The notes beneath the pieces were generated by a model. The model saw only the letters and a list, made by a program, of their open reading frames with translations. It was not told the DNA's origin and ran no database searches. The position numbers were made by a program, and so were the translations under genes. From Bacillota bacterium (GTDB lineage Bacteria; Bacillota; Clostridia; Christensenellales; UMGS416): a stretch of DNA of 17,888 nucleotides. Shown here one piece after another: positions 1 through 7,134 of this stretch; the first letter of the stretch is position 1; each line of letters starts with the position of its first letter. The stretch is from the NCBI GenBank assembly GCA_023409755.1, contig JAEYRA010000114.1, forward strand, positions 1 through 17,888. Direction: 5' to 3'.

Positions 1-1
1 G

Positions 2-970
2 CCCGGTGTTATGGAGGACATGGCCGCTTTTGCGTTGGGGGAGTCGTTTCGTCCCCTCGTGTCGGGCATTTTGGATGGTCGCAACGATTTCTCGCTGTAC
101 GACCAACCAGTGGGTGGGCGCACCTACACCCGGGAGGAGTTGGCGATCATCAGGTTCAGCATTGCCAAGTGGAGGTATCGCGCCTTTGCTTGGGTGTTGG
201 GAGGCATAGCGTGGGATGCCATCGAGTGTAATCTGTACCGGAAACAATGGAAGAACCATTTGGAGATCTTCGACAGGGCGGTTCTGCTGCTTCTGCTGTA
301 TGACAGGGGAAACATGGAATTTTCCGTTTTCGAAGGGGTGGCCCAGCCAGAGGCCAAGCGGGAGGAAGAACGCGGGATGCTCCTTGAGGTGGTGGACGCG
401 TTGCATCTTTCAGGGCTCATGACGCAGGAGGAAAAGCGGTTCCTCCATTCCAAGAGCGGCGAAGCGTCCGAGGAGGATTTTTCCTCCACCGACTCTGCGT
501 ACGAAGCGATTGAGCCGCTGTTGTGGTCACTTTGCCTGGTAGACGAGTTGTCCAGCTATCAATGGAACACGGAAAAGGATTTCCACCCGATGTTGCTGGG
601 GGAATGGAAGGAGTCATACGCCAGGTGCAGCCCCCGGAAGCTGTCAAGCATCCGCCGGCAACGTGATATCGCTGCCCTGTGGCACTGGCGCTGGCAAATG
701 GAGCTGGAGAACCCTTTGACTGATCCTCCGGGGGAAGACAGTGTGGAGGAACAGGCCATTGCCCGGTTTGGGGAGCCGTTCCGCCCCCTCGTAGCTGAGA
801 TCCTGGATGGTTGCAGCGATTTTTCGTTGTATGGCCAGCCGTTCCCCGGCGAAACGCTGGACCGCACCGAATTGACCAGGGTACGCGCCGACCTCTCCAA
901 ATGGCGGTACCATGCTTTTGAATGGATTTTGAGTGACAGGTCTTGGGAGGAGATCGGGGAAACGCTGTAA
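2..970 (+). CDS. DUF4272-like tandem-domain protein, 5' end outside window
   Basis: The open frame runs through the left edge, so this is a C-terminal fragment of about 322 residues. An ATG at 11 has no ribosome binding site in front and lies inside a repeated segment, so it is probably not the start. Numbered from that ATG, residues 9-66 (ESFRPLV.ILDG..DFSLY.QP ... KWRYRAFAWVLGG..WDAIE) recur at about 254-319 (EPFRPLVAEILDG..DFSLYGQP ... KWRYHAFEWILSD.SWEEI). Between them is a region with the order of marks I know from DUF4272: LMTQEEKRFL, then YEAIEPLLWSLCLVDEL, then RRQRDIAALWHWRWQ, then the 'RxxAxxWxL...W' tail. I read it as the tail of one DUF4272-like domain followed by a complete one. 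Function is unknown; no signal peptide or membrane segment is visible. The gene is poorer in GC than the operon to the right and ends at a terminator hairpin. The family call is from memory of the motif order. Confidence 0.75.
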   Translation, partial: PGVMEDMAAFALGESFRPLVSGILDGRNDFSLYDQPVGGRTYTREELAIIRFSIAKWRYRAFAWVLGGIAWDAIECNLYRKQWKNHLEIFDRAVLLLLLYDRGNMEFSVFEGVAQPEAKREEERGMLLEVVDALHLSGLMTQEEKRFLHSKSGEASEEDFSSTDSAYEAIEPLLWSLCLVDELSSYQWNTEKDFHPMLLGEWKESYARCSPRKLSSIRRQRDIAALWHWRWQMELENPLTDPPGEDSVEEQAIARFGEPFRPLVAEILDGCSDFSLYGQPFPGETLDRTELTRVRADLSKWRYHAFEWILSDRSWEEIGETL

Positions 971-988
971 GGCATCCCCCCGTGCGCC

Positions 989-1020
989 AAGCGCCGCCCC
1001 GGCTAGGGCGGCGCTTTCGT
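989..1020 (+). terminator. Rho-independent terminator after the DUF4272-like gene
   Basis: A perfect 11-bp stem (AAGCGCCGCCC at 989-999 with GGGCGGCGCTT at 1006-1016) with a 6-base loop lies 18 bases after the stop codon. The U-rich tail is weak (TTTCGTTGTG). It sits between two convergent genes and could also stop transcription of the minus-strand merR gene, whose stop codon is at 1038-1040; on that strand there is no clear T-tract, so the plus-strand role is better supported. Confidence 0.7.
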
Positions 1021-1037
1021 TGTGTGGTGGCTGGGTG

Positions 1038-1802
1038 TTACTTGCCCTGCCCGGTGTACACCAGCACCGCGTCCCGCAGGAAGGCCGCCAGGCCCGGGCG
1101 GTTGGCGTCGTAGTAGGCGGTGAAACGGGGGTCGTCCACGTACATCTGGGCCATGCCGGCATGGGCCTCGGGGCTGTAGTGGCCCCACCAGGCACTGAGC
1201 CACTGGCGGTGCATTTGTGCAGCCTCCTGTGCCAGGGGGCCAGCGGGGTCGCCGGTGGCCTGGGCGGCCAGCAGCGTGTCGATGATGCGGGCGGCCAGGG
1301 CTTCCTGGTCGCGGTACTGGGCTTCGGTCATCTTCCCCAGCTGCTGGTTGCTGCGGTCCACGGCCTCGTTGCCATACTTGGCACGGATTTCCTTGCCGTA
1401 TTTCTTCTCGTTCTCGTCGATGAGCTCCCGGCGGAAGCCCTCGAACTTCTCGTTGTCGGTCATTTTGGTTCCTCCTTCCAGTTCGTTGAGGGAGCGTTCC
1501 ACGTTCGTGAGCAGGCGATCCACCTCCGCCCGCCGGGCCAGCAGGGCAGCCCGGTGCCGGCGCAGGGCCTCGGCATGGTCGAAGTCCGGTTGGGCCAGCG
1601 TGTCGGCGATGTCATTGAGCTTCATGCCCAGCGCCCGGTAGAAGAGAATCTGCTGCAGGCGGTCGACCTGAGGCTGCCCATAGAGCCGGTAACCCGATGA
1701 ATTGATGCGGGCTGGGTGCAGCAGCCCGAGCTCGTCGTAGAACCGCAGTGTGCGGGTGCTGACGCCCGAGAGCTTTGCCAGCTTCTGAATCGTGTATTCC
1801 AT
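1038..1802 (-). CDS. MerR family transcriptional regulator with TipAS effector domain
   Basis: This 254-residue protein is a ligand-responsive transcription activator of the MerR family. Residues 1-70 form the winged helix-turn-helix (MEYTIQKLAKLSGVSTRTLRFYDE.GLL.P....SGYR.Y), about 75-108 a dimerisation coiled coil (HRAALLARRAEVDRLLTNVERSL), and about 118-250 match the TipAS drug-binding domain (KYG.....Y...N......M...Y.DDPRFTAYYD). Family members such as TipA and Mta bind antibiotics or other hydrophobic molecules and induce efflux or self-expression. The start at 1802 is chosen over the ATG at 1808 and the longer frame from 1856: the GGGAGGG Shine-Dalgarno lies about 7 bases before 1802 but only 1 base before 1808, and the 1856 start would fall inside the promoter. 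No transporter gene is adjacent; the divergent neighbour is priA. Autoregulation is likely from the promoter structure. Confidence 0.88.
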   Translation of the reverse strand: MEYTIQKLAKLSGVSTRTLRFYDELGLLHPARINSSGYRLYGQPQVDRLQQILFYRALGMKLNDIADTLAQPDFDHAEALRRHRAALLARRAEVDRLLTNVERSLNELEGGTKMTDNEKFEGFRRELIDENEKKYGKEIRAKYGNEAVDRSNQQLGKMTEAQYRDQEALAARIIDTLLAAQATGDPAGPLAQEAAQMHRQWLSAWWGHYSPEAHAGMAQMYVDDPRFTAYYDANRPGLAAFLRDAVLVYTGQGK

Positions 1803-1825
1803 GCGCATGCCCTCCCTGTAACAAG

Positions 1826-1856
1826 AGAATAAACCTTGACGTAACGGCAATGTCAA
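1826..1856 (-). promoter_or_regulatory. MerR-type promoter with 19-bp spacer and operator dyad
   Basis: Read on the minus strand, a perfect -35 box TTGACA (plus-strand 1851-1856) is followed by 19 bases and a -10 box TATTCT (1826-1831). MerR-family activators act on exactly such over-long 19-20 bp spacers. An inverted repeat, TTGAC at 1836-1840 and GTCAA at 1852-1856 with an 11-base centre, lies across the spacer, where a MerR dimer would bind and underwind the DNA. Transcription would begin near 1820, giving a leader of about 18 bases with the GGGAGGG ribosome binding site. The box positions are read directly; autoregulation by the adjacent gene is inferred from the family. Confidence 0.8.
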
Positions 1857-1890
1857 CGGGTTTTTTGAAACTTTTTTCGGCCTGTTCGCC

Positions 1891-1919
1891 TTGCCAGTTT
1901 GGGGGCGGTGGGGTAGTCT
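1891..1919 (+). promoter_or_regulatory. priA: Weak candidate promoter for priA
   Basis: TTGCCA (1891-1896) is spaced 17 bases from TAGTCT (1914-1919), about 27 bases before the priA start codon. The -35 box is reasonable and the -10 box poor (3 of 6 matches). An overlapping TATAAC at 1919-1924 has no -35 at a normal distance. The gap between merR and priA is short, so some promoter is expected here, but this assignment is tentative. Confidence 0.3.
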
Positions 1920-1945
1920 ATAACCACACAGCGGAAGGAGACGCC

Positions 1946-4192
1946 ATGGCCAGCCGATACGCCGAGATCATCGTGGACATCGCCCACGCCGAAGTGGACC
2001 GGGTGTTCGATTACATCCTGCCCGAGAGCCTGGCCCAAGTGGGGCCGGGCTGGCGGGTGCGGGTGCCTTTCGGCCATGGGCGGGTTGAGGGTTTCGTCAT
2101 GGGCCTAAAGGACGAGACCGACGTGCCGGCAGGAAAGCTCCGGGCGGTGGAGCGGGCGCTTGATGATTACCCCGTGCTGCTGCCGGAGATGGTGGAGCTG
2201 GCGCTCTGGATGCGGGGGCAGTACCACTGCCGGCTCATCGACGGCCTGCGGGTGATGCTGCCCGCGGAGATGCGCGGCGGCCGCGTGCGGGAGAAGAACG
2301 AGCGCCTGGCCGAGCTCACCCTGACGCCCGAGGAGGTGGGCCGCGCCATGGCCGCGCTGGCCCGCGCCCCGCGCCAGGCCGAGGTGCTTCGCTGCCTGCT
2401 GGCCCAGGGCGGGCCGGTCGCCGTGCCCGTGCTGCTGCGGCAGGCGGGCGCCACCGCCGCGGCCCTCAATGCCCTGGTGGAGAAGGGCGCGGTGACGCTC
2501 ACTGAACAGCGGGTGTGGCGGCGGCCCCGGGCGGCGGGGGCACAGCATGACGATGAAAAGGCCCCCACTGATGAGCAGCGGCAGGTGCTGGCGCGTCTCG
2601 TCGCCGCGCTGGATGGCGAGGGCGGGCGCTTCCTGCTCCATGGTGTCACCGGCTGCGGCAAGACCGAGGTATACATGCAGGCCGCCGCCCACGCGCTGGC
2701 CCAGGGCAGGAGTGTGCTCATCCTGGTGCCGGAGATAGCCCTCACGCCCCAGATGACCCAGCGGTTCACCGCGCGCTTTGGGGAGCTGGCAGCCGTGCTG
2801 CACAGCCGGCTTTCGGCGGGGGAGCGGTTCGACGAGTGGCAGCGCATCCGCCGTGGGGAGGCAACGGTCGTCATCGGGGCCCGGTCGGCGGTGTTTGCGC
2901 CGGTCACCAACCTGGGGCTGGTGGTGGTGGATGAGGAGCACGAAACGAGCTTCCGCGCCGAGCACCCGCCCCGCTACGACGCGCTGGAGGTAGCCGAACG
3001 CCGGGCTGCCAGCGCCGGAGCCGTCTATGTGGCCGGCAGCGCCACCCCCTCCATCGCCAGCTACCACCGGGCCGAGCGGGGGGAACTTGCTCTTCTCACC
3101 ATGCGCCGCCGGGTGGGCGGGGCAGGCCTGCCGCAGGTGGAACTGGTGGACCTGCGGGACGAACTGCAGACCGGCAACCGGGGCGTATTGAGCCGTCGGC
3201 TCATTGAGGAACTGACGCGTTGCCTCAACGACGGGGCCCAGGCCATGCTGCTCCTCAATCGACGGGGGCATTCGCGGTTCGTGTCCTGCCGGGCCTGCGG
3301 GCATGTCGTCACCTGCGACCTGTGCGACGTTTCGATGACCTATCACAGCGCCGGGGAGCGGATGAAGTGCCACTACTGCGGTGAGGAGCGGGACATCCCC
3401 GACCGGTGCCCGGCCTGCGGCAGCGCCTACATCCGGTTCTTTGGCGATGGCACCCAGAAGCTGGAGCAGGAGCTTGCCGAGCGCTTCCCCGGCGTGCCGG
3501 TGCTGCGCATGGATGCCGACACCACCGCCGGCAAGGACGGGCACTTCCTCATTCTGGAGCGGTTCCGCCGGGGGGAGGCCCGCATCCTCGTGGGCACGCA
3601 GATGATTGCCAAGGGGCTGGACTTCCCCAACGTCACGCTGGTGGGGGTCATTGCCGCCGATGCCCAGCTCTACCTGCCTGATTACCGCGCCGCAGAGCGT
3701 GCCTACCAGCTGATGGCCCAGGTGGCCGGCCGCGCAGGCCGGGCGGAGCGTGCCGGCCGGGTGCTCATCCAGACGTACTCCACCGGGCACTATGCCGTGC
3801 AGGCCGCCGCCAACCACGACTATGGCGCCTTCTACCGCGAGGAACTGGGCTTGCGGGAGCTGTCGAACTTTCCGCCGTTCACACGGCTCATCCGGGCGGT
3901 GTTTGCCAATGAGGACGAGGCTGCGGCAGCCTTTGACGCCAACCGCGCCAAGGAAGCGATGGAGCTCTTTCTGGAGCTGCACCCCGACAGCGCTGCCCAG
4001 GTGCTGCTGCTGGAGCTGACCGACGCGCCGGTGGCCCGCATGAACGGCCGCTGGCGGCGGCAGCTGGTGCTGAAGGTGCAGCCCGGCCCCGGTGGCCGCG
4101 CCATCGAGGACGCACTGGCCGATGTGGTGGGCAAGCCCCAGCCCGGTGCTTCCCACGCCACGCTGGAGGTTGACCCCGTGGCCATGCTCTGA
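1946..4192 (+). CDS. priA: Primosomal protein N' (replication restart helicase PriA)
   Basis: This 748-residue protein matches the PriA length and domain order. PriA is a 3'-to-5' superfamily 2 helicase that recognises abandoned replication forks and reloads the replicative helicase. The N-terminal DNA-binding domain (residues 1-100: VDIAHAEVDRVFDY) is followed by the helicase core with Walker A GVTGCGKTE at 233-241 and the DEEH box at 329-332. Eight cysteines in four CxxC pairs (448/451, 457/460, 475/478, 488/491) form the zinc-binding insertion. The late motifs VGTQMIAKGLDFPNV and QVAGRAGRAERAGRV complete the helicase. The ATG at 1946 is preceded by GGAAGGAG five bases upstream; the frame is open back to 1775 but that extension would overlap merR. 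A 218-base gap separates it from def, so it may be a separate transcript or be read through. Confidence 0.96.
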   Translation: MASRYAEIIVDIAHAEVDRVFDYILPESLAQVGPGWRVRVPFGHGRVEGFVMGLKDETDVPAGKLRAVERALDDYPVLLPEMVELALWMRGQYHCRLIDGLRVMLPAEMRGGRVREKNERLAELTLTPEEVGRAMAALARAPRQAEVLRCLLAQGGPVAVPVLLRQAGATAAALNALVEKGAVTLTEQRVWRRPRAAGAQHDDEKAPTDEQRQVLARLVAALDGEGGRFLLHGVTGCGKTEVYMQAAAHALAQGRSVLILVPEIALTPQMTQRFTARFGELAAVLHSRLSAGERFDEWQRIRRGEATVVIGARSAVFAPVTNLGLVVVDEEHETSFRAEHPPRYDALEVAERRAASAGAVYVAGSATPSIASYHRAERGELALLTMRRRVGGAGLPQVELVDLRDELQTGNRGVLSRRLIEELTRCLNDGAQAMLLLNRRGHSRFVSCRACGHVVTCDLCDVSMTYHSAGERMKCHYCGEERDIPDRCPACGSAYIRFFGDGTQKLEQELAERFPGVPVLRMDADTTAGKDGHFLILERFRRGEARILVGTQMIAKGLDFPNVTLVGVIAADAQLYLPDYRAAERAYQLMAQVAGRAGRAERAGRVLIQTYSTGHYAVQAAANHDYGAFYREELGLRELSNFPPFTRLIRAVFANEDEAAAAFDANRAKEAMELFLELHPDSAAQVLLLELTDAPVARMNGRWRRQLVLKVQPGPGGRAIEDALADVVGKPQPGASHATLEVDPVAML

Positions 4193-4205
4193 GCCGCCTG
4201 CCCTG

Positions 4206-4235
4206 TTAAAACTACGTTGTTTGTGATACTATAAT
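4206..4235 (+). promoter_or_regulatory. Promoter upstream of the def-fmt operon
   Basis: A perfect TATAAT (4230-4235) lies 18 bases after TTAAAA (4206-4211, 4 of 6 matches to TTGACA), in a locally AT-rich patch immediately after priA. A transcript would start near 4242 and carry a leader of about 170 bases before def. No terminator hairpin separates priA from this promoter, so the downstream genes may receive both read-through and new transcription. Confidence 0.6.
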
Positions 4236-4242
4236 ACTGTTT

Positions 4243-4410
4243 CGCCCATCGTGGTGTTGGGCGGCCTACCGGGTGTGCCCGGGCAGCCGTCGGCACAATG
4301 GGCGCAAGGGCGTATCAGCTGCGCGGATAAAACCCAAACCGGTGCGGCGGACGGCCATCACACAAAGCACAGAGAGTAGACACAACAGGACTTGCGGGAG
4401 AGTGAAACCA
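4243..4410 (+). other. Structured untranslated leader of def
   Basis: The region between the promoter and def holds several paired segments. CGCCCA (4243-4248) pairs with TGGGCG (4258-4263), and CCGGG (4269-4273) with CCCGG (4278-4282). GCCGTC (4286-4291) pairs with GACGGC (4350-4355) to enclose GCAC/GTGC (4293-4296 with 4342-4345) and GCGCA/TGCGC (4302-4306 with 4320-4324). The last 50 bases are purine-rich and unstructured up to the ribosome binding site. I could not match it to a known riboswitch, T-box or ribosomal-protein leader. The pairings are seen; a regulatory role is inference. Confidence 0.4.
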
Positions 4411-4884
4411 GTGGCATTGCGAAAGATTCTGACAATCAATACCAACGAAGCCGAACTGCGGCGGGTGGCCAAGCCCGTCACCGTGTTTGACAAACGGCTG
4501 GGAGAGTTCATTGACGACCTCTTTGAGACGATGTATGCGACCGATGACGGTGCGGGCCTGGCGTCCACCCAGGTGGGCGTCTTGAAGCGCGTCGTCGTCA
4601 TCGACGTGGGGGAGGACCAGAAGTACGAGCTCGTCAACCCCATCATTGAAGAGATGCATGGTGAGGCCGATTATGAGGAAGGGTGCCTTTCGGTGCCCGG
4701 CATGCGCGGGCGCACCAAGCGCGCCGAGCGGGTGAAGGTGCGTGCGCAGGACCGCACCGGCCGCGTCTACACCGTGGAGGGGGAGGGTCTGCTGGCCCTG
4801 GCCCTGCAGCATGAGATTGACCACCTGGACGGTAAACTGTACATCGACCGTGTGATTGGCGACCTGTGGGAGGTAGAGGCTTGA
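4411..4884 (+). CDS. def: Peptide deformylase
   Basis: This 157-residue metalloenzyme removes the formyl group from the N-terminal methionine of new proteins as they leave the ribosome. All three family motifs are present: GAGLASTQ at 47-54 (GxGLAAxQ type), EGCLS at 90-94 with metal-ligand Cys92, and HEIDH at 134-138 with ligands His134 and His138 and catalytic Glu135. The start is taken as GTG at 4411 because it is followed by the usual (M)ALRKIL and preceded, at 10 bases, by GGGAG. Another in-frame GTG at 4402 sits almost on the Shine-Dalgarno sequence, and the far-upstream GTG at 4273 lies in the structured leader. It overlaps fmt by four bases (TTGA), as expected for the paired formylation/deformylation functions. 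Confidence 0.96.
   Translation: MALRKILTINTNEAELRRVAKPVTVFDKRLGEFIDDLFETMYATDDGAGLASTQVGVLKRVVVIDVGEDQKYELVNPIIEEMHGEADYEEGCLSVPGMRGRTKRAERVKVRAQDRTGRVYTVEGEGLLALALQHEIDHLDGKLYIDRVIGDLWEVEA
4869..4874 (+). promoter_or_regulatory. fmt: Ribosome binding site selecting the TTG start of fmt
   Basis: GGAGGT inside the end of def is six bases from the TTG at 4881. It is a strong Shine-Dalgarno and the main reason to prefer this rare start codon over the GTG at 4866. It places re-initiation of fmt directly at the def stop codon (TTGA overlap), a translational-coupling layout. Confidence 0.7.
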
Positions 4885-5813
4885 GAATTGCCTTCCTTGG
4901 CACGCCGGACTTTGCCGTGCCCCCGTTGCGGGAACTGGTAAATGCGGGCTATGAGGTCGTGGGGGTGTTCACCCAGCCCGACCGCCCCCGCGACCGGGGC
5001 CAGAAGACACAGCCCTCGCCGGTTAAGGAGACCGCGCTGGCCCTGGGCCTGCCGGTCTTTGCCTTTGAGCGCATCCGCCGGGCCGAGGGGGTGGCCGCGC
5101 TGACGGCGCTGGCTCCCGACCTCATGGTCACCGCGGCCTTCGGGCAAATATTAAGCCAGAAGGTACTGGACATCCCCCGCATCGGCTGCGTGAACGTGCA
5201 CGGCAGTCTGCTGCCCCAATACCGGGGCCCCGCGCCCATCCAGTGGGCCGTCATCCGGGGGGAGGCCGAAACGGGCATCACCACCATGATGACCGACGCC
5301 GGCATCGACACCGGTGACATCCTGCTGCAGCGGGCCACCCCCATCGGCCCCGAGGAAACGGCCGGCGAGCTCTTTGACCGGATGGCGGCGCTGGGGGCTG
5401 AAACATTGCTGGAGACGCTGCGTCAGCTGGAAGCGGGCACGCTGCCCCGCCGCCCACAGAACCATGACGAGGCCACCCACTTCCCCATGCTCACAAGGGA
5501 GACGGGTCGGGTGGATTGGACCCAACCGGCGGCCCAGGTGCACAACCTTGTGCGAGGAGTCAACCCCTGGCCGGGGGCGTGGACGCTCTGTGACGGACAG
5601 ACGATGAAGCTGTGGCGCACCCGGCCCGCCGAGGGCGAGGGTTCCCCGGGCACGGTGCTGCGGGCCGATGGCAGGCAGGGCCTTTTGGTGGCCTGCGGGC
5701 AGGGCGCGGTGGAAGTGCTGGAGCTGCAGATGCCCGGCGGCCGGCGCATGGCGTCGGCGGATTACCTGCGCGGACGGCGCATACAGGAAGGAACGGTGCT
5801 CCATGGCGGTTGA
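4881..5813 (+). CDS. fmt: Methionyl-tRNA formyltransferase
   Basis: This 310-residue enzyme transfers a formyl group from 10-formyltetrahydrofolate to initiator Met-tRNA. Opening residues RIAFLGTPDFAVPPL and the folate-site block NVHGSLLPQYRGPAPIQWA are diagnostic. The catalytic set Asn105, His107 and Asp143 (GIDTGD) is intact. The C-terminal OB-fold-like domain (about 205-300) contains VHNLVRGVNPWPGAW. The start is read as TTG at 4881: GGAGGT sits 6 bases upstream and the encoded protein then begins exactly at the conserved (M)RIAFLGTP. An upstream in-frame GTG at 4866 would place that Shine-Dalgarno inside the gene. It overlaps def by 4 bases and rsmB by 11. Confidence 0.96.
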   Translation: MRIAFLGTPDFAVPPLRELVNAGYEVVGVFTQPDRPRDRGQKTQPSPVKETALALGLPVFAFERIRRAEGVAALTALAPDLMVTAAFGQILSQKVLDIPRIGCVNVHGSLLPQYRGPAPIQWAVIRGEAETGITTMMTDAGIDTGDILLQRATPIGPEETAGELFDRMAALGAETLLETLRQLEAGTLPRRPQNHDEATHFPMLTRETGRVDWTQPAAQVHNLVRGVNPWPGAWTLCDGQTMKLWRTRPAEGEGSPGTVLRADGRQGLLVACGQGAVEVLELQMPGGRRMASADYLRGRRIQEGTVLHGG

Positions 5814-7134
5814 CAACGCCCGCAAGGCGGCCTACGCAGCCTTAAACGATGTACTCATCAAACGCGCCTACGCGGACCTTGCGGCTAAGGAACGCTTCCG
5901 CGACCTGCCGGAGAGGGACGGCCGCTTTGCGCGTAAATTGCTCTATCAAACACTCGACAAACTCTTTGCCATCGACTGGGCGCTGGAGCCCCACCTGGAC
6001 GCAGCGGCCACCCCCGAGCGGGTGCGCAACGCCCTGCGCCTGGGGGTGTGCCAGCTCCTGTATTTTGATGCCGTGCCGGACTTTGCGGCCCTCGACACCA
6101 CCGTGGAACTGGTGCGGGAGGATGGCTTTGCCAGCCATGCCGCCCTGACCAACGCGGTGCTGCGCAACGTGCAGCGTGCCGGGCGAGACATCCCCCTGCC
6201 CGACCGGGAGACCGACCCGGTGGGGTACCTGAGCGTGACGACCAGCTGGCCGCGTTTCGTGGTGGAACTGTGGCAGAAGGAACAGCCCGCGGTGGCGGAG
6301 GCGCTGCTCAATTGGGAGCCCCCCTACCGGCTGACGGTGCGGCCCAATGGCCTGGCCGGCGGCACGGCGGAGGAACTGGAGCAGTTTTTGCAAGCGAGCG
6401 GGTGGGAGTATTCCCGCGGGTCGCTGGCGGCTGACTCCTTTGGCGTGAAAGGCGCGGCCGATCTCACGGCCTGGCCGCTCTTTGCGGCGGGCAAGGTCAC
6501 CGCCCAGGGAGAGGCCAGCCAGTTCGTCTCCCGCGTGGCGGCAGCCATCGCCGGCCCGGGGGCGGAGATTCTGGATGCCTGCGCGGCCCCCGGCGGCAAG
6601 ACGGCCCTGATGGCCGACGCGCTGGGCGGCGACTGCGCCATCACTGCGTGGGTCGTGGACCTGCACCGGGTGAACCTCATGAAACAGACGTTCCAGCGCT
6701 TGCAGGTGCCGGCCCAGGCCGAGCTGCACGACGCCCGCTTTGCCGACCAGCGGCGCTTTGACTTTGTGCTGGTGGACGCGCCTTGCTCGGGCCTCGGCGT
6801 TGCGTGGAGCTCGCCGGACATCAAAGTCTCCCGCCGACCGGAGGACATCCGGTCGCTGGCCGCCACCCAGAAGAAGATCCTGCGCAACACCGCCGAGTGC
6901 GTCAAGGTCGGCGGACACCTGCTCTACTCCACCTGCACCATCTGCCAGGCCGAAAACGAGAAGATCCTGCGGGACTTCCTGCGGCTGGAGCGGGCCTTCC
7001 GCCCGGCGGACCTGGCGGCCCACCTGCCCGAGGGGCTTCGCCCCCGCGTGAAGGATGGCATGCTGCAGCTTCTGCCGCCGGTGGACGGCGTCGAGGGGTT
7101 CTTCCTGGGGCTCCTCACCCGGGTGAAGGAATGA
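5803..7134 (+). CDS. rsmB: 16S rRNA (cytosine-967-C5)-methyltransferase RsmB
   Basis: This 443-residue protein has the RsmB architecture: an N-terminal NusB-like RNA-binding domain (residues 1-140; KAAYAALNDVL..., LRLGVCQLLYFD, AVLRNVQR) fused to a Rossmann SAM-dependent methyltransferase. The SAM loop is DACAAPGGKT at 258-267. The two family cysteines are in DAPCSG (Cys328) and YSTCT (Cys378), the m5C pair in which the latter is the nucleophile and the former releases product. The ATG at 5803 is preceded by AGGAAGGA and lies inside the last codons of fmt (11-base overlap). The open frame extends back to 5668 but that only repeats the end of fmt in another frame. Its stop overlaps the rlmN start (ATGA). 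Confidence 0.95.
   Translation: MAVDNARKAAYAALNDVLIKRAYADLAAKERFRDLPERDGRFARKLLYQTLDKLFAIDWALEPHLDAAATPERVRNALRLGVCQLLYFDAVPDFAALDTTVELVREDGFASHAALTNAVLRNVQRAGRDIPLPDRETDPVGYLSVTTSWPRFVVELWQKEQPAVAEALLNWEPPYRLTVRPNGLAGGTAEELEQFLQASGWEYSRGSLAADSFGVKGAADLTAWPLFAAGKVTAQGEASQFVSRVAAAIAGPGAEILDACAAPGGKTALMADALGGDCAITAWVVDLHRVNLMKQTFQRLQVPAQAELHDARFADQRRFDFVLVDAPCSGLGVAWSSPDIKVSRRPEDIRSLAATQKKILRNTAECVKVGGHLLYSTCTICQAENEKILRDFLRLERAFRPADLAAHLPEGLRPRVKDGMLQLLPPVDGVEGFFLGLLTRVKE

Noticed and set aside
1775..1945. Longer N terminus for priA from 1775
   Set aside because: It would overlap merR and its promoter, and conserved PriA sequence begins at 1946, directly after GGAAGGAG.
2105..4156. 683-codon open frame antisense to priA
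   Set aside because: It mirrors a GC-rich gene; priA on the other strand has all its motifs and a good ribosome binding site. The antisense product is rich in Gly, His, Pro and Arg with no recognisable domain.
4371..4390. GAGAGTAGACA resembling the opening of a tetrahydrofolate riboswitch
   Set aside because: Only about 30 bases remain before the def start, too few for the rest of that riboswitch, and no other conserved elements are present.
6783..7130. Upstream extension of rlmN in frame
   Set aside because: Encodes a Pro/Arg/Gly-rich shadow of rsmB; RlmN homology begins after the ATG at 7131.
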